Positions 1-9,422 are shown, counted from the first letter of the stretch. The stretch is DNA of 64,000 nucleotides from Leptolyngbya sp. Heron Island J (GCF_000482245.1 NZ_AWNH01000036.1:124001-188000); one strand, 5' to 3'. Program-made: numbers and translations. Notes: generated from the sequence alone by a model not told the origin.

Positions 1-1
1 G

Positions 2-1543
2 ATCAGTTTGGTAGATAAGCATCGGCAGTGGTTCAAATCTGTTTGTGGTCTCGATATTAGTGAAACCCCCAGACAGCAAGCGTTTTGTGGCTACACCATT
101 TTGGATAACGCTCCATTCGTTGTAGAAGATGCCAGCATCGATGCCCGTGTTAACGATAATCCTCTGGTGCTGAGCGACCCTAAGATTCGCTTTTACGCAG
201 GTATTCCCCTGGTGTCCCCTCGGGGGCATGCGCTGGGTTCGCTTTGTGTGATTGACTTTGTCCCTAAAAAGTTAAATCAAAGTCAGATCGACGGGCTGAA
301 AACATTGGCATCTCAGGTGATGCAGCTGTTGGAAGCGCGGCTATTTTCTGAAAAGATTACCCACTATACCAATGTTTTAGAAGATGCCCATTTTCAGGCC
401 CTAAAAGCCAATCAGGCCAAGTCTCAGTTTTTAGCCATGATTAGCCATGATATTCGGACACCGCTCCATGGCATCGTTACTGCATTGGATTTGCTATCGG
501 ATTCACAACTTTCGTCACAGCAGCAAAATTATGTAGCAACAGCTAACATATCTGCTCAAATACTGCAGGCGATTATTAGTGATGTGCTAGATTTTTCCAA
601 AATTGAGGCCAATAAGCTCACGCTCAACCCCACATCGACCTCGCTACTTGAGCTATGTGCAACAATTAAGCAGATTCTCCAAGAGGAGATTTCACAAAAG
701 CAATTAAAGTTTGCCATTGACTTTGACCCAGCCATTCCAGAGAGGCTATCCATTGACAAAAATAGACTTTCTCAGATTCTGCTAAATTTGTGTAGCAATG
801 CGGTCAAATTTACGCCGATTCAGGGCTCCATTAATCTGAGCTGTCATTTACAGCACATGGACGCTGACAGTGTCTCTGTCAAAGTTTGTGTTACCGATAC
901 CGGCATTGGCATTGCTCCCGATCAGCAACAAGATATTTTCTCTCCGTTTGTACAAGCCGACAATCATAACTATCAAGAGCATGACGGCACCGGACTGGGG
1001 TTAGCGATTTCGTCCCGGTTGCTGGAGTTAATGCATTCCAAGCTACACCTGAAAAGTACCCTAGGGGAGGGCTCCGCGTTTCACTTTGATTTGAGCTGTC
1101 CAATTGTTAATGAAGCTCCCGATCACGCCCCTGCTCAGAACCCCCTAGAGGCTATTCAACAGCATTTAAATCGTGCAATTCGAGTATTGGTGGCAGAAGA
1201 TAATCCGGTAAATCAGAAACTGTTGCACCATCTATTGCAAAAAAATGGCTGCATCGTTAGCCTGGCGAGGAATGGTAAAGAGGCCTGCCAGCGTTTTTTG
1301 GAGCATTCCTTTGATGTGGTACTGATGGATTTGGAAATGCCGGTGATGGCTGGCGAAGAGGCTGCCCAGGAGATTTTTGACTACTGTCAACAGCAACAAA
1401 GACAGGTGCCCATTATTATAATTACGGCCCATGCGATCGCAGAAACCCAGGAGCGGATCATGGCCAAGGGTATCAATGGGTATCTGACCAAACCGATTCG
1501 AGCCAAGGATTTGCTAGGTGCGATCGCGCAGGTGCTGACCTAA
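2..1543 (+). CDS. GAF-domain hybrid histidine kinase/response regulator (5' truncated by window)
   Basis: Two-component hybrid sensor kinase. The reading frame is open to the window edge and the first visible residues (ISLVD, then RQWFKS) are typical of the middle of a GAF domain, so the real start lies upstream. Numbering from the TTG at position 8: the rest of the GAF domain runs to about 110; HisKA has the H-box ISHDIRTPLHG with phospho-acceptor H147; the ATPase has the N-box (CSNAVKFTP), G1 (DTGIGIAP) and G2 (GTGLGLAI); a C-terminal receiver starts with VAEDNPVNQ, with phospho-acceptor D441 in LMDLEMP and the conserved Lys in YLTKPI. No DNA-binding or HPt domain follows, so an external phosphotransfer partner is likely. 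No membrane segment is seen in the visible part, so the protein is probably cytoplasmic. The signal sensed is unknown. Confidence 0.93.
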   Translation: MSLVDKHRQWFKSVCGLDISETPRQQAFCGYTILDNAPFVVEDASIDARVNDNPLVLSDPKIRFYAGIPLVSPRGHALGSLCVIDFVPKKLNQSQIDGLKTLASQVMQLLEARLFSEKITHYTNVLEDAHFQALKANQAKSQFLAMISHDIRTPLHGIVTALDLLSDSQLSSQQQNYVATANISAQILQAIISDVLDFSKIEANKLTLNPTSTSLLELCATIKQILQEEISQKQLKFAIDFDPAIPERLSIDKNRLSQILLNLCSNAVKFTPIQGSINLSCHLQHMDADSVSVKVCVTDTGIGIAPDQQQDIFSPFVQADNHNYQEHDGTGLGLAISSRLLELMHSKLHLKSTLGEGSAFHFDLSCPIVNEAPDHAPAQNPLEAIQQHLNRAIRVLVAEDNPVNQKLLHHLLQKNGCIVSLARNGKEACQRFLEHSFDVVLMDLEMPVMAGEEAAQEIFDYCQQQQRQVPIIIITAHAIAETQERIMAKGINGYLTKPIRAKDLLGAIAQVLT

Positions 1544-1652
1544 CAGCACTACAAGCGCTAGCTCAGCTAGGGGATGAACTGCTCTAGAGCCATTGCTATT
1601 TGACGATGTCTCGCAGCTAAAGTCATCCCGAGGATCAGCAGTGCCCAATACA

Positions 1653-1695
1653 AAAACAGCGGACAAAGCTACTCAAATGCTCTGTCCGCTGTTTT
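1653..1695. terminator. Bidirectional terminator between hybrid kinase and rpmF
   Basis: Perfect 13-bp inverted repeat (arms 1653-1665 and 1683-1695, core ACAGCGGACA) flanked by A and T runs, placed between two convergent genes. It can end rpmF transcription on the minus strand (T5 tract) and the kinase transcript on the plus strand. Confidence 0.7.
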
Positions 1696-1718
1696 GATCA
1701 AAAAAGACATTAACCAAC

Positions 1719-1898
1719 TTACTCGTCGTCGTCCTCGTCCTCATCATCCTGAGGATACTCAAAGCTGTTTGACCGATTAGTCAAAACCGACTTACCAAGA
1801 CTCAATGCACGCTGAGCCTGCAATTCTGCTTTCCGCTTCCAAACAGCGCGATGCATGTTGCGCTTAGATTTGGAGCGTTTCTTCTTAGGAACCGCCAT
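1719..1898 (-). CDS. rpmF: 50S ribosomal protein L32
   Basis: Short gene of 59 codons. The product begins [17 protein letters not shown] and continues [19 protein letters not shown], the signature of bacterial L32, a basic protein of the large ribosomal subunit near the peptidyl-transferase region. It ends with an acidic tail (DDEDEDDDE) as cyanobacterial L32 proteins do. The Cys pair found in zinc-binding L32 forms is absent. Length and start match the family exactly. The gene stands alone, with a strong hairpin just downstream and a hypothetical membrane-protein gene upstream on the same strand. Confidence 0.95.
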   Translation of the reverse strand: MAVPKKKRSKSKRNMHRAVWKRKAELQAQRALSLGKSVLTNRSNSFEYPQDDEDEDDDE

Positions 1899-1965
1899 GG
1901 ACCTGCTGGGGTAAATTTAGACAACCTATTGATGATAAACCAAAGTTGCACTGATAGCACAACTT

Positions 1966-2433
1966 CTAAAACGAGGGCCCCGCCCCCGACCTGAGCAATG
2001 ACTCAGCGCCTCGAAAATACGTAGCCCAATACTCAGTGATGGGCTGCTGGCTCCATTCTTGACGGCTCACCCGCAGATTGAGTACCGGCACAGCAATACC
2101 ATCACTGTTTTCGCCCGTCACATTAATCACCACTTCTGTGATCAGCAAATCCTGGTCAAAACTACGCTGTGCCCCAGCCCGAGCCGCCATATTGGCTCGC
2201 CGGACCAGACTGCTATACGGTTCATCCCCCTCCAGGGTCAAAAATAGATTTAACCGAGATGTATAGGCATGGGCTGTCTTGGGCATAATCAGCGCTTCAG
2301 TTAACCACAAAGCACCGGAAGTCCCTAGCAGCAGTGCCAGCCCAGCAGGCGCAAACGAAGCGCTGAGACGTCGAATGGGGAGACGCTGACGTCGCCGTCT
2401 GGAATATGGACGGGAGAGAGATGTCGTAGACAT
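1966..2433 (-). CDS. Hypothetical membrane-anchored protein, 155 aa
   Basis: Not recognised as a named family. The N-terminus is strongly basic (SRRRRQRLPIRR) and is followed by a hydrophobic stretch at about residues 27-48 (Ala/Leu-rich, ending ALIMP), which suggests a signal anchor with the C-terminal 100 residues outside the cytoplasmic membrane. The soluble part contains LFLTLEGDEPYSSLVRRANMAARAG and a strand-rich segment (ITEVVINVTGENSDG). It lies 67 bp upstream of rpmF on the same strand. Codon use looks native and the ATG start has no better alternative. Probably a cyanobacteria-restricted conserved protein. Confidence 0.7.
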   Translation of the reverse strand: MSTTSLSRPYSRRRRQRLPIRRLSASFAPAGLALLLGTSGALWLTEALIMPKTAHAYTSRLNLFLTLEGDEPYSSLVRRANMAARAGAQRSFDQDLLITEVVINVTGENSDGIAVPVLNLRVSRQEWSQQPITEYWATYFRGAESLLRSGAGPSF

Positions 2434-2798
2434 GTAAGTTAACAGATACTAGGAGTAATGCCCTACGGATAGAACTGTAATATAAACCGTATCCAGAAGC
2501 TTGGTTTCAGGAAAAATCAAGCTTCTGGCTATCAAAATGCAATCAACCCAACCACTAAACAACTATTGTCAAACTTTCCCACTTTTGTACCTGGAATCAT
2601 CAGATATGAGCACGCCACTAAGGCCACAATTTTGATTGGATGGTGGATCTGGCCCCGAACACTAACCAACAACCGCCCGACTGATCAGAATCTATAAGTT
2701 GATACTGTATATCAACGCAAGCGGCTCAACTTGCAGTAATATATGGCGCTGAATGCATCTGTTCCCTTCAACGTCCAATCTGTATTTGGTGGTCTCTG
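2434..2798. other. Intergenic region between divergent genes
   Basis: Contains the divergent promoters of the hypothetical membrane protein and the caspase-fold protein. The only clear structure is the perfect inverted repeat at 2493-2528. No coding potential was recognised. Confidence 0.5.
2493..2528. repeat. Perfect 11-bp inverted repeat
   Basis: Arms CCAGAAGCTTG (2493-2503) and CAAGCTTCTGG (2518-2528) around a 14-nt spacer. It lies 60 bp upstream of the minus-strand hypothetical gene and 270 bp upstream of the caspase-like gene. No T tract follows, so an operator or RNA hairpin is as likely as a terminator. Confidence 0.5.
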
Positions 2799-4955
2799 AT
2801 GTCGAATAGCTGGGCAATTATTATTGGAATCAATCAGTATCAGGGGTTTCAGCCGCTGATGCAGGCTCAAAATGATGCGGTGGGTATTCGAAGATACCTG
2901 ATTGAAGAGGCTGGATTCCCACCAGAAAACTGCATCTTGCTGAGTGATTTGTCCAAATCGACGGACCAGGAAGCTGTTTTTCCTGACCGGGTTGCCATTT
3001 ATGATTGGATCGAAACGATCTGCCAGGGGCGAGTCCAGGAGGAGGATACGCTCTGGTTCTACTTCAGTGGCTATGGGGCGCAGGCTAACAATCAAGACTA
3101 TCTGATGCCCGTTGACGGTGATCCGGCTCAGGTTAAACAAACTGGCATTGCGTTGCAAGATGTCGTCAAACATATCAAACAAGCACCGACTAAGAACACG
3201 ATGATGGTGCTGGATATGAACCGCAGTCAGAGTGCCTTAGCGGGGCAGGCGATTGGAGAACAGGTGATCAAACTGGCCCGTAAAGCCCGGATTCCCCTGA
3301 TCTTGTCCTGTCAGCCCAATGAATTTTCCCATGAAACCCTGGCTGTGCGTCATGGGTTATTTACGGCAGCACTCCTAGAAGGGCTACGCTATGACGGCTG
3401 TGCTACTCTCAGTCACTTGGAGCGCTATCTGATTGAGCGGATTCCAGAGCTATGTGAACACCATTGGCGACCGATTCAAAATCCAGTGGTGATGCTTCCC
3501 GAAGAGCAAAAGTTTCAGCTGCTGTGGCATCAGCGAGATGCAGCCGCTGTGGCGACGGCTGAGGCAGGGGCAACGACGGCTATGGCTACCCCGGCGACCG
3601 ATATGGCCATAGGTGAGCAGGTGCCAGATACCGAGTTTCTCATCCCCGATAGCCCGGAGTCTGATTTGATTCTGGATAATCCCGACGCTGATTTGATTCC
3701 AGATAATCCGGATGCGGACCTGGGGGATGAAGCCAATCTGATTCCAGACCCTACCCCAGTTCTGAACCTGGAGGAGGAACTGCCAGAAGAGTCGCCACAG
3801 GAACCGTTTTTGGTGGAGACGGATACCCCTGTTGATGGGGATATCTATGGCACCGCTGAGGTGGATGAGCTGCCTGAGGAGAAACCCGTCAAGGGCAATT
3901 GGGGAGGCTGCATCGGTCTGCTAGTGGCGTTTGCGGCGTTGGGATTATTGCTGGCGGTACTGTTCCGCAATCAGGCCCTGGTGCAGAGTACGCTCCAGGA
4001 TCGGGTGCCCCCAGAGTGGTTGGCCCGGATTGGTCTCGGGGAGACAGATGGGGAGGGGGAACCAGATGGGGAACCAGAGGGCACCGACACGCCAGACACG
4101 GCAGCAGGGGAGGTGCCTGCTGAGCCAGGTGATGATACGGCGGCCCCGGCTCCAGATAACCCGGACGCTGAGACACCAGATAACCTAGATGCTGAAACGT
4201 CAGCCGAGACTGATACCCCCGTTGTCGTAGAACCAGATGGTGCAGAGGCCGAGACTGAGGCCGAGACCCCGGATGGGGAGGCTGAGGGGGCTGAGGATGC
4301 TGGGACACCAACCGAGCCGGTAGCTGCAGCGGGTAACACGGCGGCGTCACCGACTTCGACGGATGATGGGGCTGCCACAGCGGCGCTGCTAGAGGATGCC
4401 CGTCGGTCACTGCGGCCAAGTCAGGCCTCTCGATTTGCTAGCGCGATCGCAACCGCCCGTCAGATTCCCCCTGGCGATCCCAACTATGCCCAGGCCCAGG
4501 CAGATATCCAGCGTTGGAGTCAGGTAATTCTCGACCTGGCTGAAGGCCGAGCTGCTGACAACGAACTAGATGCCGCCATTAGTGCGGCCCAGCTAGTCCC
4601 CAGGGAACCCGCCAATCTCTACAGTCAGGCCCAGGACCGCATTGGTCTTTGGCAAGAGCGGGCCGGTGTGCGGGCGCTGATCCGTGAAGCCCAGGCCATA
4701 CCTCGGATGGGGCAGGCCAGCACCTATCAAAGGGGAATTTTGAAGCTGCAGGAAGTACCTGACAATCTGCCCACTGAGCATGCCGATGCCCAGCGACTGA
4801 TTACAGAATGGTCAGGGCGAATGCTCTCCATTGCTCAGGCTCGGGCCGCCCAAGGGCGATTCTTTAGCGCCATTGAAGCAGCTGAATTAATCCCTGAAGA
4901 TACCGCCAGCTACGACCAAGCCCAGGCCGAGATTCGCCGTTGGCGGGGGGAATAG
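2799..4955 (+). CDS. Pseudo-orthocaspase (caspase-fold protein with replaced catalytic dyad)
   Basis: Peptidase C14/metacaspase-type p20 domain at residues 1-240. It opens with WAIIIGINQYQ and AQNDAVGIRRYL, as in cyanobacterial orthocaspases. The two catalytic positions are altered: the usual FSGHG is FSGYG (Y92), and the usual D-x-C-H-S is DMNRS (N141 where the Cys belongs). This is a Tyr/Asn variant that should lack caspase-type proteolysis; non-proteolytic dyad variants are known in cyanobacteria. After it come an acidic linker with Asp/Pro repeats (DNPDADL), one transmembrane segment at about 369-391, a second Glu/Asp/Pro-rich linker, and from about 530 three to four alpha-helical repeats ending in QAQAEIRRWRG-like motifs. 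The C-terminal repeats are probably extracytoplasmic or luminal and bind a partner. Its stop lies 5 bp from that of the convergent neighbour. Confidence 0.88.
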   Translation: MSNSWAIIIGINQYQGFQPLMQAQNDAVGIRRYLIEEAGFPPENCILLSDLSKSTDQEAVFPDRVAIYDWIETICQGRVQEEDTLWFYFSGYGAQANNQDYLMPVDGDPAQVKQTGIALQDVVKHIKQAPTKNTMMVLDMNRSQSALAGQAIGEQVIKLARKARIPLILSCQPNEFSHETLAVRHGLFTAALLEGLRYDGCATLSHLERYLIERIPELCEHHWRPIQNPVVMLPEEQKFQLLWHQRDAAAVATAEAGATTAMATPATDMAIGEQVPDTEFLIPDSPESDLILDNPDADLIPDNPDADLGDEANLIPDPTPVLNLEEELPEESPQEPFLVETDTPVDGDIYGTAEVDELPEEKPVKGNWGGCIGLLVAFAALGLLLAVLFRNQALVQSTLQDRVPPEWLARIGLGETDGEGEPDGEPEGTDTPDTAAGEVPAEPGDDTAAPAPDNPDAETPDNLDAETSAETDTPVVVEPDGAEAETEAETPDGEAEGAEDAGTPTEPVAAAGNTAASPTSTDDGAATAALLEDARRSLRPSQASRFASAIATARQIPPGDPNYAQAQADIQRWSQVILDLAEGRAADNELDAAISAAQLVPREPANLYSQAQDRIGLWQERAGVRALIREAQAIPRMGQASTYQRGILKLQEVPDNLPTEHADAQRLITEWSGRMLSIAQARAAQGRFFSAIEAAELIPEDTASYDQAQAEIRRWRGE

Positions 4956-4960
4956 GCTTG

Positions 4961-5668
4961 CTAATCTGCTAGCACCGTTTGCACATCCCTCAGGATGTCA
5001 ACGATACTCTGTAGTTTGGTCTCAATTGCCTGCTTCTGTGTCATCAGCTGATTGAGCCGCCGATAGCGGGCAATGGCCATACTTAAGACCGGCACCTGAT
5101 CGGGAGGACACTGTTCTGCTTGGATGGTGCCACAGCTGGTCAGACGGCAGAGATAATACTGGCTAGGGTTGCTGCGAGTGTCGGCTGCAGCACTGGGGCA
5201 AGACTCCTGAGCCAGCACACTAGCCTGATTCCCAGAGGAAGAACTCGCCGCCGATGACGTGCTTTTGAGCGATCGGCCATTCTCCAGCACGGCGTTTTCG
5301 AGGGCCGATAAATAATTCATCAAATCATTGGCATCACCGTGGCGAAAGAGAGCCAAATCAGCATCGCCAAAACCACGGACCGGTTTAGCTTGGCCTGGGT
5401 GGTGTTGCTCGCCCTGGCGATTTGAGTATTTAACCGCTGCATTCAAGCTCGCCTCGGACGCTAGCCAGCCTGACACTACCGGCCCCTCTGCATAAATCTG
5501 ATGAATCTTTTGGGTAAGCTGCCGCAGCTGCACCTGGTATTGCTGAACTTTAGTGTAGATTTCAGTCAGCGTATTCAGGGCAATAGCGGGATTAACTTCA
5601 TGGCGGAGACTGTTGACTTCGCCATCGTCTGTGTGTGGAAGCTGGGGAATCTTAGAAGTAAAAGACAT
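4961..5668 (-). CDS. Hypothetical coiled-coil protein
   Basis: No known family recognised. I start at the ATG giving MSFTSKIPQLPH (235 aa); a TTG five codons upstream is possible but unnecessary. Residues about 25-60 (LTEIYTKVQQYQVQLRQLTQKIHQIY) and the last 40 (RLNQLMTQKQAIETKLQSI) look like coiled coil. The middle is Ser/Ala-rich, followed by a segment with four Cys (ESCPS, YLCRLTSCG, EQCPP). There is no signal peptide or membrane segment. It ends 5 bp from the caspase-fold gene on the opposite strand, so the two terminate against each other. Confidence 0.65.
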   Translation of the reverse strand: MSFTSKIPQLPHTDDGEVNSLRHEVNPAIALNTLTEIYTKVQQYQVQLRQLTQKIHQIYAEGPVVSGWLASEASLNAAVKYSNRQGEQHHPGQAKPVRGFGDADLALFRHGDANDLMNYLSALENAVLENGRSLKSTSSAASSSSGNQASVLAQESCPSAAADTRSNPSQYYLCRLTSCGTIQAEQCPPDQVPVLSMAIARYRRLNQLMTQKQAIETKLQSIVDILRDVQTVLAD

Positions 5669-6196
5669 TACATACGCTACCAAACCGCCAGTTTGATCAA
5701 GTGAGATGGATGCCAGCCCTGATAAGCTCTACACAGCCGTTGCCAATTCTAAAGCAACCCAGATAAATCCGTTTGAAACCGATAATAGTTAATAGAATCT
5801 TTGAGTAATTGGGGGGCAATACATCTTTAAATCTGGATTAAAGTCTGGCATTAATCCAGAGATAGATACAGAAATAACACCCACCAATTCCAGCCATAGT
5901 ATACTGTGGCCTTTTGGTAGCGCCACAGATGCCTGAGCAATCCGATGACGCGATAGAGACTTGGGCCATGGCCTATAATCTTCCACTAGGGTATAGTAGA
6001 ACGCTCGCTGGCTGTGCCACTGAAGTGATTGTTACGTTTCTATAGGCAATTTTTTTTGATACATGCCAGCATAGAGGTGCATCCTGATGGGTAGTTATCT
6101 GCTCTGAGGGCATGGTTTTATTGGGGACATGGTTTTTTCCATTTTGCTGTTTGACTGCCCATACGATTATTGATCGTTCATCTGGGTCATTAAATT
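5669..6196. other. Intergenic region with inverted repeat
   Basis: About 530 bp between divergent genes. It holds a perfect 10-bp inverted repeat (TCTGGATTAA at 5832-5841 and its complement at 5851-5860). Short open frames here have no protein-like composition. The promoter of the 6197 gene must lie in its right half, but no clear consensus was seen. Confidence 0.5.
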
Positions 6197-7219
6197 ATGC
6201 GTTTACCTCCATCTGTTCGATACTTTCCGTCTCGACTGCAGGGCCTTATGAATCCCTGGCTTTGGCTAGGTATCCTGGTGACAGGAATTGTGGGCGTATA
6301 TGCCTGGGAGTATCGTCAAAATCCGGGGCAGCTCCCTTGGCAAATTGGGACCACTGGCCGAGGGGTCACGGGCGATGCCACGTCTACCGATGTTCTGCTT
6401 GAGTCGCTCACGCCTGAAGAGCAGGCCGTAGCCGTTGAGCTAGACAATGTAGAGTTGTTGCTAGCCCAGCTCGATTCCGATGTGTCTGCCCTCACCTCTG
6501 GCGGTGAATCCAGTGCAGCAGCATCTCTAAATGCAGCCTTGGCTGATGCGGCTGGAGAAACCAGAGAATCTAGTGTCGAGCGCTTAACTCGCTACATTGA
6601 CGAATATAGTTTTCTAGGTGCTGGTGCCCGAGGCTCAAATATTGACCAGGCTGACGTACAGGTACAGCAGCCATCTGAATCAGTATTAACCTTCCAGCCA
6701 GATGCGGATACTCAACCAGAAGAAGCGCCGCCATCAAATGTTTTGGCTGAAGCCTTGGCACGGCAGCAAGCGGCAGCGGAGACAGCCACCTCTCCTGAGA
6801 TCAGCGTCGATTCTAGGGGGCTGCCCGTGACTGAGGAAACGGCAGATGACGCCGCTGATACCCCAACGTTCTCGTTTGATCAAACAGGGGTGGTGCCCGG
6901 TAGTTTGGATGGGTTGAATCAGACATTTATTCGCACTACTCCTAGTATGTCGCCGCCACCGGGAACCACTGGGTATGTACCGCCAGCCTCACTCCCCACT
7001 TTTAGCCAGCAAAATCGAGCGGCAGGCATTGCCCCAGTACCAGCGCAGTCATCCTTTGGTTCCTTTGATCAGTCATCACCGGCAGTACCCGATCGTTCTC
7101 AGGCATTGCCCCCTGGTGAGATATCGACTACGCCTCAATTAGAGACACCTGTATTGGGTGGCGCTTCACAAGCGGCACCTACTCAGCCAAGGAATGCTTG
7201 GGAGAGCTTTTGGGATTAG
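6197..7219 (+). CDS. Hypothetical single-pass membrane protein upstream of yciH
   Basis: 340 aa, not a recognised family. One hydrophobic segment (WLWLGILVTGIVGVYAW, about residues 21-38) near the N-terminus is followed by a long Ala/Ser/Pro/Gln-rich, low-complexity region that is probably extended. A motif-like part (LTPEEQAVAVELDNVELLL) at about 70-95 is the most ordered. Translation could instead start at Met18 (position 6248, preceded by AGGG), which would put the membrane segment right at the N-terminus. The stop codon is 3 nt before the yciH start, so the two are almost certainly co-transcribed. Function unknown. Confidence 0.75.
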   Translation: MRLPPSVRYFPSRLQGLMNPWLWLGILVTGIVGVYAWEYRQNPGQLPWQIGTTGRGVTGDATSTDVLLESLTPEEQAVAVELDNVELLLAQLDSDVSALTSGGESSAAASLNAALADAAGETRESSVERLTRYIDEYSFLGAGARGSNIDQADVQVQQPSESVLTFQPDADTQPEEAPPSNVLAEALARQQAAAETATSPEISVDSRGLPVTEETADDAADTPTFSFDQTGVVPGSLDGLNQTFIRTTPSMSPPPGTTGYVPPASLPTFSQQNRAAGIAPVPAQSSFGSFDQSSPAVPDRSQALPPGEISTTPQLETPVLGGASQAAPTQPRNAWESFWD

Positions 7220-7222
7220 GAT

Positions 7223-7573
7223 ATGGCAAAACAGAAGGGTAAAAAAACTGGCCAGGCAACTAATCGAGTGGTGTACTCTGAGTTTGGTCAGAACCCAGCG
7301 ATGGCTAGGGCGGTACCTGATCGCCCACCGGCCGAACAAGACCTGCGGGTAGAGGTGAGTGGCAAAGGTCGTAAAGGTAAAAAAGTCACGATTATTACTG
7401 GATTTCACCATGGGCCCGAGACATTAACAAAGCTAGCTAAAGCCTTAAAGGCTCAATGTGGCTCCGGTGGAACAGTCAAGGACAACACCATTGAGATTCA
7501 AGGGGAGCATGCCCCCAAGCTGGTGGCGCTACTGATTGAAAAGGGATATCGTGCTAAGCGCAGCGGAGGCTGA
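7223..7573 (+). CDS. yciH: Translation initiation factor SUI1/eIF1-like (YciH)
   Basis: 116 aa. The C-terminal 80 residues match the bacterial SUI1/YciH fold: RKGKKVTIITGFHHG, then LTKLAKALKAQCGSGGTVKD and EIQGEH, then a terminal basic KGYRAKRSGG. In the family this protein binds the small ribosomal subunit near the P site and influences start-codon fidelity. The N-terminal 40 residues (VVYSEFGQNP) are also usual for the family. It begins 3 nt after the upstream membrane-protein gene and is followed 2 nt later by the glycoside hydrolase gene, so it is the middle gene of a compact three-gene operon. Confidence 0.92.
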   Translation: MAKQKGKKTGQATNRVVYSEFGQNPAMARAVPDRPPAEQDLRVEVSGKGRKGKKVTIITGFHHGPETLTKLAKALKAQCGSGGTVKDNTIEIQGEHAPKLVALLIEKGYRAKRSGG

Positions 7574-7575
7574 GC

Positions 7576-9381
7576 TTGGCTATGGGTTTCTGGCGATTTC
7601 TGACCCGGTCAAAGCGACTGCGGTATATGCTTGTCAGTGTGTTTATCTGTAGCTGGCTTGTCAGTATTGACGTCGGCGCACGGGCGGCAAACAACTGGCA
7701 CCAGCAGCCTTGTGTTAAGGCTCTGAGCCAACGTCAAATCTTGCCGGTCGATAGGGTACGCTACGGGGCTCAACCCATATCACAACAGCAGTTTGCCGCA
7801 GCGGTTTTAAGAGCCTTTCCAGGTAAATTCGCAACGGCTAATCAGGCGTTGGGGTTGACCTTTGAAGGGGCAACTGAAGTGGAGCAGCTGTTGGTGGCTG
7901 CCTTGGGAGATGTCGCCCTGGGGCAGCAGGCGGTGTTGAGATCGCAAGCCCTAGCCATTTTGACCACTGGAGCCGCCCTACCCTACCAAGCAAATGCCAC
8001 CCGCCTGCTAGCCGCAACCTTTCGCGACAGCGCCTTGATTTCTCCCGAAAGCCGTGAAGGCGTGGCCGCCGCCCTGGCCCAGGAGGTGATTCCCAAGGAG
8101 GCGGATTCCCGCTTATTCGGCACCCAGCCCAGTTTGTATCCCAACCGTAGCGAATCCTATGGCATGGCCGCCAAGCTGCTATGTGCCGCCAGTGCTGACC
8201 CAGCCGTGGCGGCTCTGGTGAGCGATCGCATCCAACCGGCTACGGTGTCTCCTGGTCCCATTCCCCAAAACGAAATTCGTGGAGCCTGGCTCACCAATAT
8301 TGACAGCCAGGTCTTGTTTAGTCGAGACAATCTGGAACCAGGGCTACAGCGCCTGGCCGCCCTGAATTTTAATACTGTGTATCCCACGGTTTGGAACTGG
8401 GGGTATACCCTCTATCCCAGTGCCGTAGCCATACGCACCTTTGGCTACCAGCAAGGTCTGTACCCCGACGTAGAAAATACCGGAGAACGAAATGAATCCC
8501 TGGAAGCCGCCCAGGGCGATCGCGATATGCTCCTGGAGCTGATCGAACTGGCCCATCCCCTGGGACTGCGGGTAATCCCCTGGTTTGAGTTTGGGTTTAT
8601 GGCCCCAGCGGACTCAGCCCTGGTCCGGGCCCATCCAGAATGGCTGACCCAAAAGGCCGATGGTACCAAGGTTAAAGCCGAAGGCATTCACGATCGCGTG
8701 TGGCTGAATCCATTTCACCCTGAGGTACAGCAGTTTATCCTCGACCTGGTGAGTGAACTAGCGGCTAACTATCCCATCGACGGCTTTCAGGTGGACGACC
8801 ATTTTGGTTTGCCAGCTGCCTATGGCTACGATCCCTATACCATTAACCTCTATCGCCAGGAGCACAGTGGCCAGGCTCCTCCTAGGGATATCTATGACCC
8901 GGAATGGACTCGCTGGCGGGCCGATAAAATCACTGATGTCATGGGCCGTACCTTTGCCGTTGTTAAGGCGCGACAGTCAACAGCTATTGTGTCGGTCTCT
9001 CCCAATCCCCATGAGTTTGCCTATAAGCACTTTTTGCAAGATTGGCATACCTGGGTTAACCAGGGCTATGTTGAAGAGTTAATTATTCAGCTTTACCGTA
9101 GCGATCTGGGTCGATTTGTGTGGGAAATGAACCGTGAATCAGCCCAAAGCGCTCGTCACCATATTCCAACAGCAGTGGGTGTGCTCAGTGGTCTGCGGGG
9201 GCGACCTGTGGCCATGGATTGGATTCAAGAACAGGTGGCTGCTATTCGCGATCGCAGCTATGCAGGCGTCTCCTTTTTCTTTTACGAATCACTCTGGTGG
9301 TCAGATACCGAGACATTAGAGCAACGTCAGCAATCCCTGCTAGAGCTATTTCCCAACAAAGCAAGAGCTCCCCAGGTGTGA
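7576..9381 (+). CDS. Family-10-like glycosyl hydrolase (GHL10/DUF187) with N-terminal SLH-like region
   Basis: 601 aa secreted enzyme. The N-terminus is basic then hydrophobic (RYMLVSVFICSWLVSIDVGARA, residues about 16-38), a likely signal peptide. Residues about 40-215 resemble degenerate SLH-type modules that could hold it to the cell surface. The catalytic part starts at EIRGAWLTNIDSQVL (about 235) and includes FNTVYPTVWNWGYTLYPS, VIPWFEFGFM and DGFQVDDHFGLP, typical of the GHL10 (DUF187) family of putative glycoside hydrolases; the acidic residues of the last motif are catalytic candidates. Substrate unknown, perhaps envelope polysaccharide. A GGAGG sits 6 nt before the TTG start; the ATG at 7582 is the alternative. 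Last gene of the yciH operon. Confidence 0.88.
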   Translation: MAMGFWRFLTRSKRLRYMLVSVFICSWLVSIDVGARAANNWHQQPCVKALSQRQILPVDRVRYGAQPISQQQFAAAVLRAFPGKFATANQALGLTFEGATEVEQLLVAALGDVALGQQAVLRSQALAILTTGAALPYQANATRLLAATFRDSALISPESREGVAAALAQEVIPKEADSRLFGTQPSLYPNRSESYGMAAKLLCAASADPAVAALVSDRIQPATVSPGPIPQNEIRGAWLTNIDSQVLFSRDNLEPGLQRLAALNFNTVYPTVWNWGYTLYPSAVAIRTFGYQQGLYPDVENTGERNESLEAAQGDRDMLLELIELAHPLGLRVIPWFEFGFMAPADSALVRAHPEWLTQKADGTKVKAEGIHDRVWLNPFHPEVQQFILDLVSELAANYPIDGFQVDDHFGLPAAYGYDPYTINLYRQEHSGQAPPRDIYDPEWTRWRADKITDVMGRTFAVVKARQSTAIVSVSPNPHEFAYKHFLQDWHTWVNQGYVEELIIQLYRSDLGRFVWEMNRESAQSARHHIPTAVGVLSGLRGRPVAMDWIQEQVAAIRDRSYAGVSFFFYESLWWSDTETLEQRQQSLLELFPNKARAPQV

Positions 9382-9422
9382 TTCAACAGGTGTGATTGAA
9401 TCTATAGCCGAATAATGGTTGC

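Noticed and set aside
3889-4419. Antisense frames of 135-176 aa in the caspase-fold gene
   Set aside because: They arise from the GC-rich acidic linkers of the real gene; their composition (Ser/Ala/Val or His/Pro) is low-complexity.
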